Source: Nitrospirae bacterium JdFR-86 (GTDB lineage Bacteria > Nitrospirota > Thermodesulfovibrionia > Thermodesulfovibrionales > JdFR-86). From it: a DNA stretch of 61,900 nt. The stretch lies in contig MTOV01000002.1 of assembly GCA_002011815.1 (NCBI GenBank), positions 275,238-337,137 on the forward strand, written 5' to 3'. The notes beneath the pieces were generated by a model. It had not been told where the DNA came from. It saw only the letters and a list, made by a program, of their open reading frames with translations, and did no database searches. This document shows, one piece after another, positions 17,525 to 27,766 of the stretch. The translations under genes and the position numbers were made by a program. The first letter of the stretch is position 1; each line of letters begins with the position of its first letter.

Positions 17525-17778
17525 TACTGAAGGCTACCTGTCTCTTTGTATTTCAATATTGCAATAGTGGCTATAAAATTAATCAGCGCATACACCAATG
17601 CAATATCGAGAAAATGCGGACGATTGTATATAAAGCCTATCAATGCCAGCAGCACCACGGTCTTTGTCCCCATGACATTGACTGCAAGCACCCTGTCATA
17701 TATTCTTGGTCCTTTTACCGCACGGTAAAGGACTATCAATACAGCTATGAGCACTAAAACAGCAGCAGTGCTAAACAT
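17524..17778 (-). CDS. Mrp-type antiporter subunit F (MnhF)
   Basis: 84 aa; 'YRAVKGPRIYDRVLAVNVMGTKTVVLLALIGF...FLDIALVYALINFIATIAILKY'. Confidence 0.94.
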   Translation of the reverse strand: MFSTAAVLVLIAVLIVLYRAVKGPRIYDRVLAVNVMGTKTVVLLALIGFIYNRPHFLDIALVYALINFIATIAILKYKETGSLQ

Positions 17779-18250
17779 CCTCTATCCTCTTGACACGCCT
17801 TGCCATCTCCCCTTGCAGGAGGGTTTCAGCAGGCTTGTCAGCTATAGCATGCACTATGAATTCGCCATCGCCTCCGGCTTCCACAGTCACTGTTCCAGGG
17901 GTAAGGGTCACGGAATTTGCAAAGGTAACTATCGCCAGTTCTGTCTTTAAGTCGGTCTTGACCTTGATAATCTTAGGGTTTATAGGCATTTTGGGATGAA
18001 GAGTCATGTAAGCGACATCTACGTTCGCCTTAAACACTTCAAACAAAAACCACGGCACGTATCTGACAAACCGCCAGAGCCCTTTAAACCCTCGTCTTAT
18101 GTCCGCACCTGCACCTATAAGCAGGTCGTGAGAGACAAACGCCACAAAAAGGCTGCACATCACGCCGAGAAAAATATGGAAGAAATCAAAATACCCTGAA
18201 AGTAGTATCCAGAAACAAAACATTATTATGGAAGTTATAAAAAAGCTCAA
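17771..18250 (-). CDS. Mrp-type antiporter subunit E (MnhE)
   Basis: 159 aa; 'LKTELAIVTFANSVTLTPGTVTVEAGGDGEFIVHAI' MnhE signature. Confidence 0.94.
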   Translation of the reverse strand: MSFFITSIIMFCFWILLSGYFDFFHIFLGVMCSLFVAFVSHDLLIGAGADIRRGFKGLWRFVRYVPWFLFEVFKANVDVAYMTLHPKMPINPKIIKVKTDLKTELAIVTFANSVTLTPGTVTVEAGGDGEFIVHAIADKPAETLLQGEMARRVKRIEDV

Positions 18251-18375
18251 TTCCCTTCCCCTGAGATTAATATAAATATGATATTATACATTCAAAGTCT
18301 CTCAAGGGGAAGCGGTCTGGAGCTGAATAGGGTAAAATATTCATAAATGCATCCGGTGTACCCTCTAGGCTGAAA

Positions 18376-20541
18376 ATGGAAGAGCAAAAACAGGAGAAAC
18401 TTCCGCTTGATGCACGCCTCCTCTCAGAGGCAGTCATTGAACTGAACATCTCACGGAGGAATGTAGGACTATACCCTCCAGAGCACGCCATTATAAAAGA
18501 TTCTATCGCAAGGGCACACAGTCTTTTAGAAAGCCTGTTTGAACTAAGAAGCGAAATAACACTTGGCATTGCCAAAGACGCACTCGTGATTGACGAACAC
18601 ACACTCGACAGGAAAAACCCTGTATTCAAAGAGTTTGCACTCAGCCTGCATAACAAAGGAATCGCAGCCATTACTTTCTCTTCAGGTCTTACCAAAGAAG
18701 AGCTTGTAGGACTTCACGAACTGATAACGATGAAAGATGCTCCAACAGGCAAGGGCATTGTCGAGCTTGCAGAGAAAAAAGGAATCAGGCATATAACGCT
18801 CAACCCTATAGACTTCTCCACTTTTAAGTTTATTGAAGGCGCAAGGCGTGCAGAGGGCGCAGGAGGCGACACACTCGAAGACTACGTATACGGCTTGCTT
18901 GAAGGAAAGCTGACAACCGACGACTCCGCGGCAGCGCTGCTCAGTGCCCCGCCTGAAGAGGTCGCAAGTCTTTTAAACAACGCAATGTCCGCAGATACTA
19001 AAGATGAAACTTATGAAAGAGTAATCACCACATACCTAAGGAAAAAAGGAGAGACACAGTTAAGCAGAGAGTCTTTTGAAAAATTTCTTTCACTTATAGA
19101 CAATCTCAATCCTACACTGAAGCGTCAGTTCCTCTCAAGAACATTTACCCATCATCGTGTGGAGATAAAGGACGTAGAAAAAATCCTCACTGAGATGACA
19201 TCCGAAAGCTTCCAGAAAATGGTAGAGATATTTACAAGGCATTCTTCGATGGTGCCGGACACCCTTAAGAATCTTATAGACAAACTTTCTTCAATCAAGG
19301 AGGACACAGTATTCGATTTCGACGTTCTCTTGGACAACGAAGCAGTAGTGCACGACATTGAAATAGATGAGGATATAATAGGTCTCTTCAAGGAAGACCA
19401 TTTCAAGACCTTTGTCAGCAACGGCTATCAGAGAGACCTCACTGCAATGCTGAAAGCCTCTCCTGTAAAACGAATCCAGATGGAGGAGCTGGGGCAGGAA
19501 TGCAAAAGCGAGGTTATAGACAGAGTCACCTCCGAGGTAATACTTGAAGCCCTGGAAGCAGGAATAGCAACCAACGAAGAGTATCTAACTTTGCTTACCC
19601 GTCTTACAGAGCTTGCAACCGAATTCGTAGAGACAGGCAGATTTGAAGAAATACTTAACATTTACAATACACTTTACCCCTACTCCCTGAGCGGCAGTTT
19701 TACTCACGAGATATCGAGCGTAATCTCGTATTTTTTCCATTCCGAAGCATTTATATCAAAATTTATAAATGCCATAAAGCTTTGGGGCAAAAGGGACAGG
19801 GAGGGGGTCACCAGGCTTGCAAGAGTATTAAAAGCCCAGTTGATACCTCCGCTTGTTGACGCACTCCTGGAAGAGGGAAACGCAAGCCACAGAAGATACC
19901 TGCTCTCACTGCTTGGCGAGCTTGGAAGCGATGTAGTCCCCGAAGCCGTAAGGAGGCTTGACGACAGAAGATGGTATGTTGTAAGAAACATGCTCTACCT
20001 GTTAAGAGAATGCGGTAACGGCAAGCATGCCAACCATGTAAGAAGATTCGTCAAACACAAAAATACAAGGATATGCATTGAAGCAGTAAAGACATTGCTA
20101 CACTTCAAAACCGCTGATTCTGTCCCGTATCTCAAGTTCTATCTTCAAAGCAACAATGCAAGGCTCAGGGAGCAGGCTATAAGACTCGCAGGAGCTTACA
20201 GGGTCAAGGCTGCAGTGCCATACCTGCTAGACATCCTGGAAAAGAGGGATATGCTCGGCGCAGACTCTTACTATAAGATATCCGTAGTAAAGGCACTTGG
20301 GGACATAGGAGACAAAAGCGCAATACCGCATCTGCTGAAAATCTACAATTCAAAGGCTCTGCTCTTTAAAGGCAGTCTTGAGGAACTGAAAGTCGAAATA
20401 TTCCGAAACCTTGACAACTACCCGCTTGAAGCCCTTAAACCGCTCCTTGAAGCAGGACAAAGGTCTAAAAACGAGGAAATAAAGACCATAAGTAGAGATT
20501 ACTTGCAACGCATACTAAGGAAAAAGAAGGGGTATTACTGA
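18376..20541 (+). CDS. HEAT-repeat protein with an uncharacterised N-terminal domain
   Basis: 721 aa; C-terminal HEAT-like repeats (VRRFVKHKNTRICIEAVKTLLHFKTADSVPYLKFYLQSNNARLREQAIRLAGAYRVKAAVPYLLDIL); N-terminal segment resembles that of the next gene. Confidence 0.8.
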   Translation: MEEQKQEKLPLDARLLSEAVIELNISRRNVGLYPPEHAIIKDSIARAHSLLESLFELRSEITLGIAKDALVIDEHTLDRKNPVFKEFALSLHNKGIAAITFSSGLTKEELVGLHELITMKDAPTGKGIVELAEKKGIRHITLNPIDFSTFKFIEGARRAEGAGGDTLEDYVYGLLEGKLTTDDSAAALLSAPPEEVASLLNNAMSADTKDETYERVITTYLRKKGETQLSRESFEKFLSLIDNLNPTLKRQFLSRTFTHHRVEIKDVEKILTEMTSESFQKMVEIFTRHSSMVPDTLKNLIDKLSSIKEDTVFDFDVLLDNEAVVHDIEIDEDIIGLFKEDHFKTFVSNGYQRDLTAMLKASPVKRIQMEELGQECKSEVIDRVTSEVILEALEAGIATNEEYLTLLTRLTELATEFVETGRFEEILNIYNTLYPYSLSGSFTHEISSVISYFFHSEAFISKFINAIKLWGKRDREGVTRLARVLKAQLIPPLVDALLEEGNASHRRYLLSLLGELGSDVVPEAVRRLDDRRWYVVRNMLYLLRECGNGKHANHVRRFVKHKNTRICIEAVKTLLHFKTADSVPYLKFYLQSNNARLREQAIRLAGAYRVKAAVPYLLDILEKRDMLGADSYYKISVVKALGDIGDKSAIPHLLKIYNSKALLFKGSLEELKVEIFRNLDNYPLEALKPLLEAGQRSKNEEIKTISRDYLQRILRKKKGYY

Positions 20542-21635
20542 TGTCCGATAAGGTATCCGCATTTATATCTTACATAATGATTGCCGTATCCAACTGTGCC
20601 CTGTATTCAAAAGACCATCCTGCAGTCAAACAGTTTTCCGAAAAGGCAATAAAAATCATGGACGAACTTTATGAAGACAACGAACTGAGTATCATAATGC
20701 TCGGCGACAGCCTCCACATGAATGAAGTCCGTATCACAGACAAAGACATTCATATAACCAACTTTATAAAAAGACTGCGAAGAAAAGGCATAGAAAAAAT
20801 TATCTTCAAGAAAGGAGTCAAGACCGAAGAGCTTACGTCACTCATCGTAGACCTTGCCTCCACTGATAAGGCTCTCACATCCTATCCTCATATATCAGTA
20901 GGAATAGTGGAAGTGAAAATGAAGGTTCAGGACGGCATTGATGTCTCAAAAATAGTAGATGAAAACACCTCAAGGATAAAAGAAGTATATCGAGGGTTGT
21001 CGAGGTTTGAAAGACTCGATATAGTGGGGCTTGAGGATATAGTGATAGACTTCATCTCTACTCTAAAGAGGGAAGCCAATGTTCTCAGGGTCATCAGTCC
21101 TGTTAAGTCTTACAGCGAATATACATACACGCACACAACCAATGTGACAATACTGTCTATATTTCAGGCGGAGTCGCTTGGACTCAAAGGCGACATACTG
21201 CATGATGTAGGGCTTGCAGGTCTGCTTCATGACGTTGGAAAGATGTTCATATCAAAAGACATACTTGAAAAAGATGCAAAACTTACTCCGAATGAATGGG
21301 AGGAGATGAAAAAACATCCGACCTACGGTGCATTGTATCTGTCCAAGCTTCCTGACATGCCCAAGCTTGCCGTAATCGCTGCGTTTGAACACCACATGAA
21401 ATTTAACGGCAGCGGTTATCCTGAAACAAAAAGGCGGGGTATGAAACAGCACATAATAAGTCAGATCGTCGCTATCTCCGACTTCTTCGATGCACTTAGA
21501 ACAGAAAGACCCTATAGAAAGGCGCTTGACGTGCCGGTCATACTCGGACTGCTGAGAGAATCATCAGGAAAAGACTTCAACCCTATGCTCGTAGATAACT
21601 TCCTGTTTGCATTAAAGCGCATCAAGGCGATTTAA
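20541..21635 (+). CDS. HD-GYP-type phosphohydrolase domain protein
   Basis: 364 aa; 'VGLAGLLHDVGKMFISKDILEKDAKLTPNEWEEMKKHPTYGALYLSKLP...FEHHMKFNGSGYPETKRRG...AISDFFDALRTERPYRKA'. TGATG overlap with the preceding gene. Confidence 0.88.
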   Translation: MSDKVSAFISYIMIAVSNCALYSKDHPAVKQFSEKAIKIMDELYEDNELSIIMLGDSLHMNEVRITDKDIHITNFIKRLRRKGIEKIIFKKGVKTEELTSLIVDLASTDKALTSYPHISVGIVEVKMKVQDGIDVSKIVDENTSRIKEVYRGLSRFERLDIVGLEDIVIDFISTLKREANVLRVISPVKSYSEYTYTHTTNVTILSIFQAESLGLKGDILHDVGLAGLLHDVGKMFISKDILEKDAKLTPNEWEEMKKHPTYGALYLSKLPDMPKLAVIAAFEHHMKFNGSGYPETKRRGMKQHIISQIVAISDFFDALRTERPYRKALDVPVILGLLRESSGKDFNPMLVDNFLFALKRIKAI

Positions 21636-21724
21636 AAACCTGCTGCGCACGGAAAGGGCTCTACCAGCGGATTCCGAAAAGATTTCCTGATGCATGGAAT
21701 CCTCAAATATGTTAAATTAGCATT

Positions 21725-23293
21725 ATGCGAAAGATTGAAGTATACGATACCACGCTCAGGGACGGGGCACAGGCAGAAGATATTGCCTTCTCTGTCGAGG
21801 ACAAGCTCCGCATAACCGAAAAACTCGATGAACTCGGAGTGCACTACATCGAGGGCGGCTACCCAGGGGCAAACCCCAAGGACGCAGAATATTTCAGAAA
21901 AGTCAGGAAGCTTCACCTTGAAAACTCAAAGGTCGTTGCCTTCGGAAGCACCCACAGACCCGGACACAAAGTCGAAAACGACAAGACCATAAAGGCAATA
22001 CTTGACTCCAGAGCCGGCTATGCCACCATCTTCGGAAAGACATGGGATTTTCATGTAAAAGAAGCACTCAAGACCACGCTTAAGGAAAACCTTGACCTGA
22101 TTTACAACACTATCTCGTATCTGAAAGAACGCATGGAAAAGGTGTTCTTCGATGCCGAGCATTTCTTCGACGGCTATGTAAACAATCCGGAATACGCAAT
22201 AAAATGTCTTCTGGCAGCCCAGGACGCAGGTGCAGACTGTCTTGTCCTCTGCGACACAAACGGAGGCACTTTGCCTGAAGCCATTAAAGACATAACAAAA
22301 GCGGTTATAAAAAAGGTCAAGACACCGGTTGGAATACATGCACACAATGACTCTGACTGCGCAGTCGCCAATTCTATAATGGCAGTCAAGGCAGGGGCAC
22401 AACACGTTCAGGGCACTATCAACGGTCTTGGAGAACGGTGCGGCAATGCCAATCTGTGTTCAGTGCTGCCCAATCTCCAGATAAAACTCGGCATGAAATG
22501 CCTCACAGACGAGCAGATGAAAAAAATAAGGGATGTGTCCCGCTTTGTCAATGAGATAGCCAATCTCAGACACTTCAAAAGACAGCCGTTTGTCGGAGAC
22601 AGCGCCTTTGCCCACAAAGCAGGGATGCACGTAAGCGCAGTGCTGAAGTCCCCTGAAACATACGAGCATATAAAACCTGAACTCGTGGGCAATTCGCACA
22701 GAGTGCTGGTCTCAGACCTTGCAGGCAAAAGCAATATCCTCCGGAAGGCAAAAGAATTCGGAATCAAGATAGACCCGAAAGCACCGCAGACACAGGACAT
22801 CGTAGCTACCCTTAAAGAGCTTGAAAATCAGGGTTTCCAGTTCGAGGCAGCAGAGGCATCATTCGAACTGCTCATGAAAAAAGCCCTTGGTCTTCACAGA
22901 AGATTCTTCGACCTTATCGGCTTCAGAGTCATAGTCGAGAAGAGGAAAGAAGGCGAACCTCCGCTGAGCGAAGCAACAATAATGCTCAGAGTAGGCGGAC
23001 ACATAGAGCACACTGCAGCAACAGGAAACGGTCCTGTAAATGCGCTCGACAACGCACTGAGAAAGGCACTGAATACTTTTTATCCTGAACTGAAGGACGT
23101 CAAGCTCCATGACTACAAGGTCAGAGTCCTTACAGCAGGCAAAGGCACTTCTGCAAAGGTAAGGGTTCTCATAGAGTCAGGAGACGATACGAAAAGATGG
23201 GGCACTGTCGGTGTCTCGGAAAACATAATCGAGGCATCGTATCAGGCACTTGTTGACAGCATAGAATACAAGCTCCTGAAAGAAGAAGGGTAG
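21725..23293 (+). CDS. cimA: Citramalate synthase
   Basis: 522 aa; '[52 protein letters not shown]' with C-terminal LeuA-dimer-type regulatory domain. Confidence 0.94.
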   Translation: MRKIEVYDTTLRDGAQAEDIAFSVEDKLRITEKLDELGVHYIEGGYPGANPKDAEYFRKVRKLHLENSKVVAFGSTHRPGHKVENDKTIKAILDSRAGYATIFGKTWDFHVKEALKTTLKENLDLIYNTISYLKERMEKVFFDAEHFFDGYVNNPEYAIKCLLAAQDAGADCLVLCDTNGGTLPEAIKDITKAVIKKVKTPVGIHAHNDSDCAVANSIMAVKAGAQHVQGTINGLGERCGNANLCSVLPNLQIKLGMKCLTDEQMKKIRDVSRFVNEIANLRHFKRQPFVGDSAFAHKAGMHVSAVLKSPETYEHIKPELVGNSHRVLVSDLAGKSNILRKAKEFGIKIDPKAPQTQDIVATLKELENQGFQFEAAEASFELLMKKALGLHRRFFDLIGFRVIVEKRKEGEPPLSEATIMLRVGGHIEHTAATGNGPVNALDNALRKALNTFYPELKDVKLHDYKVRVLTAGKGTSAKVRVLIESGDDTKRWGTVGVSENIIEASYQALVDSIEYKLLKEEG

Positions 23294-23305
23294 CAAGTTT
23301 GTTAT

Positions 23306-23326
23306 AAAAGGGTTATAGACCCTTTT
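23306..23326 (+). terminator. Short hairpin, possible terminator between cimA and uvrB
   Basis: AAAAGGGT-TATAG-ACCCTTTT stem-loop in the 50-bp gap. Confidence 0.5.
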
Positions 23327-23342
23327 CAGATAATATTCTTAT

Positions 23343-25331
23343 ATGGACACGTTTAGGCTTACCACCCCTTTTAAACCAAAAGGCGACCAGAACAAAGCCA
23401 TCAGACAACTTTCAGACGGCATACGCAAGGGAATTAAACATCAGGTTCTTCTGGGTGTAACAGGCTCCGGGAAAACGTTCACCATCGCCAATGTGATTGC
23501 GAACGTAAATAAACCTGTGCTTGTCATTGCCCATAACAAAACCCTTGCGGCACAGCTTTACGGTGAGTTCAGGGAACTTTTCCCTGAAAATGCAGTGGAG
23601 TTCTTCGTAAGCTACTACGACTACTACCAGCCAGAGGCATACATACCCACAACAGACACATATATAGAAAAAGATGCACTTATAAACGACGACATTGACA
23701 GGCTCAGGCATTCGGCTACAAGGGCAGTCCTTGAAAGAAGAGACGTAATAGTCGTTGCCTCTGTCTCCTGCATATACGGTATAGGCTCACCGCAGGATTA
23801 CATGGACATGCACCTCATTCTCGAAGAAGGCATGCACACAAAAAGGGACGAGATACTCAAAAGGCTTGTCGAGATGCAGTATGAAAGGTCTGACGCTGAC
23901 TTCAAACGGGGCAACTTCAGAGTAAGGGGCGACATCGTGGAAATATATCCCTCATTCTCGCTGGACAAAGGTATAAGGGTAGAGTTCTTCGGCGACGACA
24001 TCGACCGGATAGACGAATTCGACCCACTTACAGGAGAAAGAATAAGAAGGATTGAGAAGCTGGCGCTTTTTCCGAACAGCCACTGGATAACACCTAGGGA
24101 AAGACTTGAACCGGCTCTTGAAAGAATAGAGAAAGAACTTCAGGAACGTATAGAGTATTTTTTAAAACAAGGGCGCACTGTTGAGGCTCAGAGGATTGAA
24201 CAGAGGACAAGATTCGACCTTGAGATGCTTCGTGAGTTCGGCTATTGCCACGGTATAGAGAATTACTCACGACACCTTAGCGGCAGAGCACCAGGAGAGC
24301 CACCCTACACCCTGATTGACTATTTCCCTGACGATTTTCTCATCGTAATTGACGAATCCCACGTCACAGTGCCACAGATAGGCGGCATGTATGAAGGCGA
24401 CAGGTCAAGAAAACAAACCCTTGTTGACTACGGCTTCAGACTGCCTTCGGCACTGGATAACAGACCCCTCACATTCACGGAATTCGAGCACAGGGTCAGA
24501 CAGGCAATATATGTCTCTGCCACGCCCGGTCCGTATGAACTTGAAAAGGCAAAAGGAAGAGTCATCGAGCAGATAATAAGACCTACAGGGCTTATTGACC
24601 CAAAGATGACAGTAAGACCTGTAAAAGGACAGGTAGATGACCTCCTGAGAGAGATTAAAGAAAGGTCAAAGAGAGGCGAGCGGGTATTGGTCACCACACT
24701 TACAAAAAAAATGGCTGAAGACCTTACAGACTACTATACAGAACTCGGAGTAAAAGCACGATACCTGCACTCGGATATAGACACCCTTGAAAGGGTCGAG
24801 ATATTGAGAGACCTCAGAATGGGCAATTTCGATGTCCTGATAGGAGTCAACCTCCTTAGAGAAGGACTCGACCTGCCTGAGGTATCTTTAGTGGCAATAC
24901 TCGATGCTGACAAAGAAGGATTTCTCCGCTCAGAGCGTTCCCTTATACAGACGGCAGGAAGAGCCGCAAGAAATGTACACGGTGAAGTCATACTCTATGC
25001 AGACACAATCACAGGCTCTATGAAAAAGGCACTCGATGAGACCGAAAGAAGACGAAAAATCCAGAAGGCTTACAATAAGAAAATGGGTATTACCCCTGAA
25101 ACCGTAAAAAGCAACATAAAAGACATCCTGAGTTCGATATACGAATCAGACTACTGGACAGTGCCTGTGATAAAAGAGCCTGAAGCAGAATACGTCTCTG
25201 ACGAAGACCTGAAGGCTCTTGAAGAGGAGATGAAACAAGCCGCACAAAAACTGGAGTTTGAAAAAGCTGCAAAAATAAGAGACAGAATCAAGGAACTTAA
25301 AAAACGGATGCTTGAAGTGGGAATAAAATAA
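23343..25331 (+). CDS. uvrB: Excinuclease ABC subunit B
   Basis: 662 aa; '[19 protein letters not shown]', '[25 protein letters not shown]', C-terminal UVR motif. Confidence 0.98.
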   Translation: MDTFRLTTPFKPKGDQNKAIRQLSDGIRKGIKHQVLLGVTGSGKTFTIANVIANVNKPVLVIAHNKTLAAQLYGEFRELFPENAVEFFVSYYDYYQPEAYIPTTDTYIEKDALINDDIDRLRHSATRAVLERRDVIVVASVSCIYGIGSPQDYMDMHLILEEGMHTKRDEILKRLVEMQYERSDADFKRGNFRVRGDIVEIYPSFSLDKGIRVEFFGDDIDRIDEFDPLTGERIRRIEKLALFPNSHWITPRERLEPALERIEKELQERIEYFLKQGRTVEAQRIEQRTRFDLEMLREFGYCHGIENYSRHLSGRAPGEPPYTLIDYFPDDFLIVIDESHVTVPQIGGMYEGDRSRKQTLVDYGFRLPSALDNRPLTFTEFEHRVRQAIYVSATPGPYELEKAKGRVIEQIIRPTGLIDPKMTVRPVKGQVDDLLREIKERSKRGERVLVTTLTKKMAEDLTDYYTELGVKARYLHSDIDTLERVEILRDLRMGNFDVLIGVNLLREGLDLPEVSLVAILDADKEGFLRSERSLIQTAGRAARNVHGEVILYADTITGSMKKALDETERRRKIQKAYNKKMGITPETVKSNIKDILSSIYESDYWTVPVIKEPEAEYVSDEDLKALEEEMKQAAQKLEFEKAAKIRDRIKELKKRMLEVGIK

Positions 25332-25339
25332 AAACAGCC

Positions 25340-25540
25340 CTACTCTTTCTTTCTCCAGTACTTTGCTTCGTGTAAGCTTAATCCCTTCTTTGATATGACT
25401 CTTTCATAGTAAAGCCTTCTCTGAATATAGTTTTCGATATCCGGCAAAAAATACTCTTCTGCAATGTTGTATCCGATAGCAAGCACACAAAGAACCGCCA
25501 CGAAAATAATAAAGACCTTGAACTTCCTTTCGTCCCTCAT
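25340..25540 (-). CDS. Small single-TM hypothetical protein
   Basis: 66 aa; N-terminal TM 'FKVFIIFVAVLCVLAIGYNIAEEYF', basic tail. Confidence 0.5.
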   Translation of the reverse strand: MRDERKFKVFIIFVAVLCVLAIGYNIAEEYFLPDIENYIQRRLYYERVISKKGLSLHEAKYWRKKE

Positions 25541-25663
25541 GAGATTATTTTACATGATTGTTTCATAAAGCGAAGTTATGATTTTTTCCCAATAATATTT
25601 TCCCCTTTGAAAATTTCAGGTTCATGAAGGAGACCGGAGGGTTAAAAAATTTTACCGCCCCCT

Positions 25664-26626
25664 CTACCCCCCTATCTTGGACATAGAAACCAGACCTGCG
25701 TTAAATCTCTGTCCATGCCCTGCAGGCTTTACGGCTACGGCACGGCGGAAAACATCTTCGAGTTCCTCATCGGATGCACCTCTTCGCATGGGAGTCCTTA
25801 TATCGAATTCGATATTGGACAAAAGGCAGGGTTTAATTCTGCCGTCTGCAGTCAAACGCAGTCTGTTACAGAAATCGCAGAAATGGTCGCTTACAGGACT
25901 GATAAAACCGATTACTCCTTTTGCGCCTTTTAGCTGATAATTCCTTGATGGTCCTCCGCCTTTGAACTCAAGGCGGTTTAAAGTGCCAAGCGAAGACACT
26001 TTTTTCATAATCTCTTCTTTTCTTACGCAGGCATCTTTATAGAACTTATTACCTCCCACAGGCATAAACTCTATAAACCTTATGTGATAGTCCTTATCAA
26101 AGGTAAGCGCTGCAAATTCAGCTATCTCCTCGTCGTTAATGCCGCGCATAGGAACGACATTTACCTTTATCGGAGACAACCCAACCCTTTCTGCCTCCTC
26201 CAGAGCCTTCCACACATGACGGATATCTCCTCCTCGTGTCATGACCTTGTATTTCTGTGCATCCAGGGTATCAAGACTTACATTCACACGGTCAAGCCCT
26301 TCCTTTTTCAATGCCTTTGCCATACCGGTCAGCAGGATTCCGTTTGTAGTTATACTGAGGTCTTTGATTCCGATGTCCTTGATGGATGAGACGAGTGAGA
26401 TGATATCGCTCCTCATGAGGGGCTCGCCGCCTGTAATGCGCACTTTTTTAACACCGAATTTATGAGCCACACGCACAAACCTTGTTATCTCGTCAGATGT
26501 CAGAATCTCGGACTGTCTGAAGAGCCTGAGCCCTTTATCCGGAATACAGTAGAGGCATTTAAGGTTGCACTTATCAGTTATGGATACTCTGAGGTAATCT
26601 ATTCTTCTTTCAAACGAGTCTTTCAT
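25664..26626 (-). CDS. moaA: GTP 3',8-cyclase (molybdenum cofactor biosynthesis)
   Basis: 320 aa radical SAM: 'YLRVSITDKCNLKCLYCIPDKG', second cluster 'HFCDFCNRLRLTADGRIKPCLLS', C-terminal GG. Confidence 0.96.
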   Translation of the reverse strand: MKDSFERRIDYLRVSITDKCNLKCLYCIPDKGLRLFRQSEILTSDEITRFVRVAHKFGVKKVRITGGEPLMRSDIISLVSSIKDIGIKDLSITTNGILLTGMAKALKKEGLDRVNVSLDTLDAQKYKVMTRGGDIRHVWKALEEAERVGLSPIKVNVVPMRGINDEEIAEFAALTFDKDYHIRFIEFMPVGGNKFYKDACVRKEEIMKKVSSLGTLNRLEFKGGGPSRNYQLKGAKGVIGFISPVSDHFCDFCNRLRLTADGRIKPCLLSNIEFDIRTPMRRGASDEELEDVFRRAVAVKPAGHGQRFNAGLVSMSKIGG

Positions 26627-26673
26627 TCATGTTCCTTTAAAGAAGCGGCTTGGATGAGATGCAGGAGCGTCTA

Positions 26674-27261
26674 TCAATAATGCTTTTTCAGCTCCATGAT
26701 GACCTGTCTGCCGATGTCCTTGAGGGTCTCGAACACGCCGATCCCTGTGGTAGCCACTGCCTCGTAATACGGTATGCCGTTGGGGTTCAGAAGCCTGTTT
26801 AATTCGTCAACAGGAACAACATTAGGCAGGTCACGCTTGTTGTACTGAATGGTATAGGGGAGCTTGTCCAGTTCGTAGCCCTGCTCCGCAAGGTTTATCT
26901 TAAGGTCTTCGAGACTTTCGACATTTGCGTCTGTTCTTTCTATCTGGCTGTCTGCAACAAAGACAACGCCGTCAACACCCTTAAGTATCAGCTTTCTGCT
27001 TGCTGCATAGAACACCTGTCCGGGGACAGTATAGAGATGGAATCTCACCTTGAAGCCTCTTATATCCCCAAGTGCCAAGGGCAGGAAGTCAAAAAACAAT
27101 GTTCTTTCAGTCTCAGTTGCAAGGGATATGAGCTTCCCCTTGCGACCAGGATTTGTCCTCTTGTAGATATACTGAAGGTTTGTGGTCTTTCCGCACAGGC
27201 CCGGACCGTAATATACTATTTTGCAGTTTATCTCGCGGGAAGAATAGTTTATAAACGACAC
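26674..27261 (-). CDS. MglA-type small Ras-like GTPase
   Basis: 195 aa; 'KIVYYGPGLCGKTTNLQYIYKRTNPGRKGKLISLATETERTLFFDFLPL', 'YTVPGQVFYAASRKLILKGVDGVVFVADSQ', 'QYNKRDLP'. Confidence 0.92.
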   Translation of the reverse strand: MSFINYSSREINCKIVYYGPGLCGKTTNLQYIYKRTNPGRKGKLISLATETERTLFFDFLPLALGDIRGFKVRFHLYTVPGQVFYAASRKLILKGVDGVVFVADSQIERTDANVESLEDLKINLAEQGYELDKLPYTIQYNKRDLPNVVPVDELNRLLNPNGIPYYEAVATTGIGVFETLKDIGRQVIMELKKHY

Positions 27262-27270
27262 TTACCGCCT

Positions 27271-27765
27271 CTACCTGAAAAGGTTATCTATATCTTCTTC
27301 ACTTATCTCCGCAAAGGGAGACTCTTCGATCTTGCTTTCGAGTTTTTCCTTTTTCGCCTTGCTTTCTATTTCATCAAATATCTTGGCGAGGCTCTCTGTC
27401 GCCTTTTTTACTCTGAGCCTCACCAAACCTATAGAAGACCTGTGGTCAAAGATTACAACAAGTATTACACGCTGTCCCACAAGGGAGATATGAATGTTAT
27501 CTTTTTCTCCCTCGTGGAAAAGAATCGTGAATTCTTTTTCGCCAAGAAGCTTTGCTATACCGCCTGTGGCGGCTATATTGCCTGCTGTAAGAGATGCCAG
27601 CGAGGTGGTATCCACGTTCTGAGTTTCGCCTGCTGATGCTATGAGCTGACCGTTCTTGTCAACGAGAAACACTACTGTTGCATTCGTCTGCTTATACAGC
27701 TTCTGCAGCTCACTGTCTATTCGGTTGAACTCCTCTTCATACATTACCAGGTCAGAGCCTGTCAT
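27271..27765 (-). CDS. Roadblock/LC7 domain protein (MglB-like)
   Basis: 164 aa; 'VVFLVDKNGQLIASAGETQNVDTTSLASLTAGNIAATGGIAKLLGEKEFTILFHEGEKDNIHISLVG'. Confidence 0.85.
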   Translation of the reverse strand: MTGSDLVMYEEEFNRIDSELQKLYKQTNATVVFLVDKNGQLIASAGETQNVDTTSLASLTAGNIAATGGIAKLLGEKEFTILFHEGEKDNIHISLVGQRVILVVIFDHRSSIGLVRLRVKKATESLAKIFDEIESKAKKEKLESKIEESPFAEISEEDIDNLFR

Positions 27766-27766
27766 C

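Noticed and set aside
26627-26680. Possible Moco riboswitch upstream of moaA
   Set aside because: The gap to the MglA gene is under 50 bp and that gene lies downstream of moaA's start in opposite reading order; no space for the aptamer.
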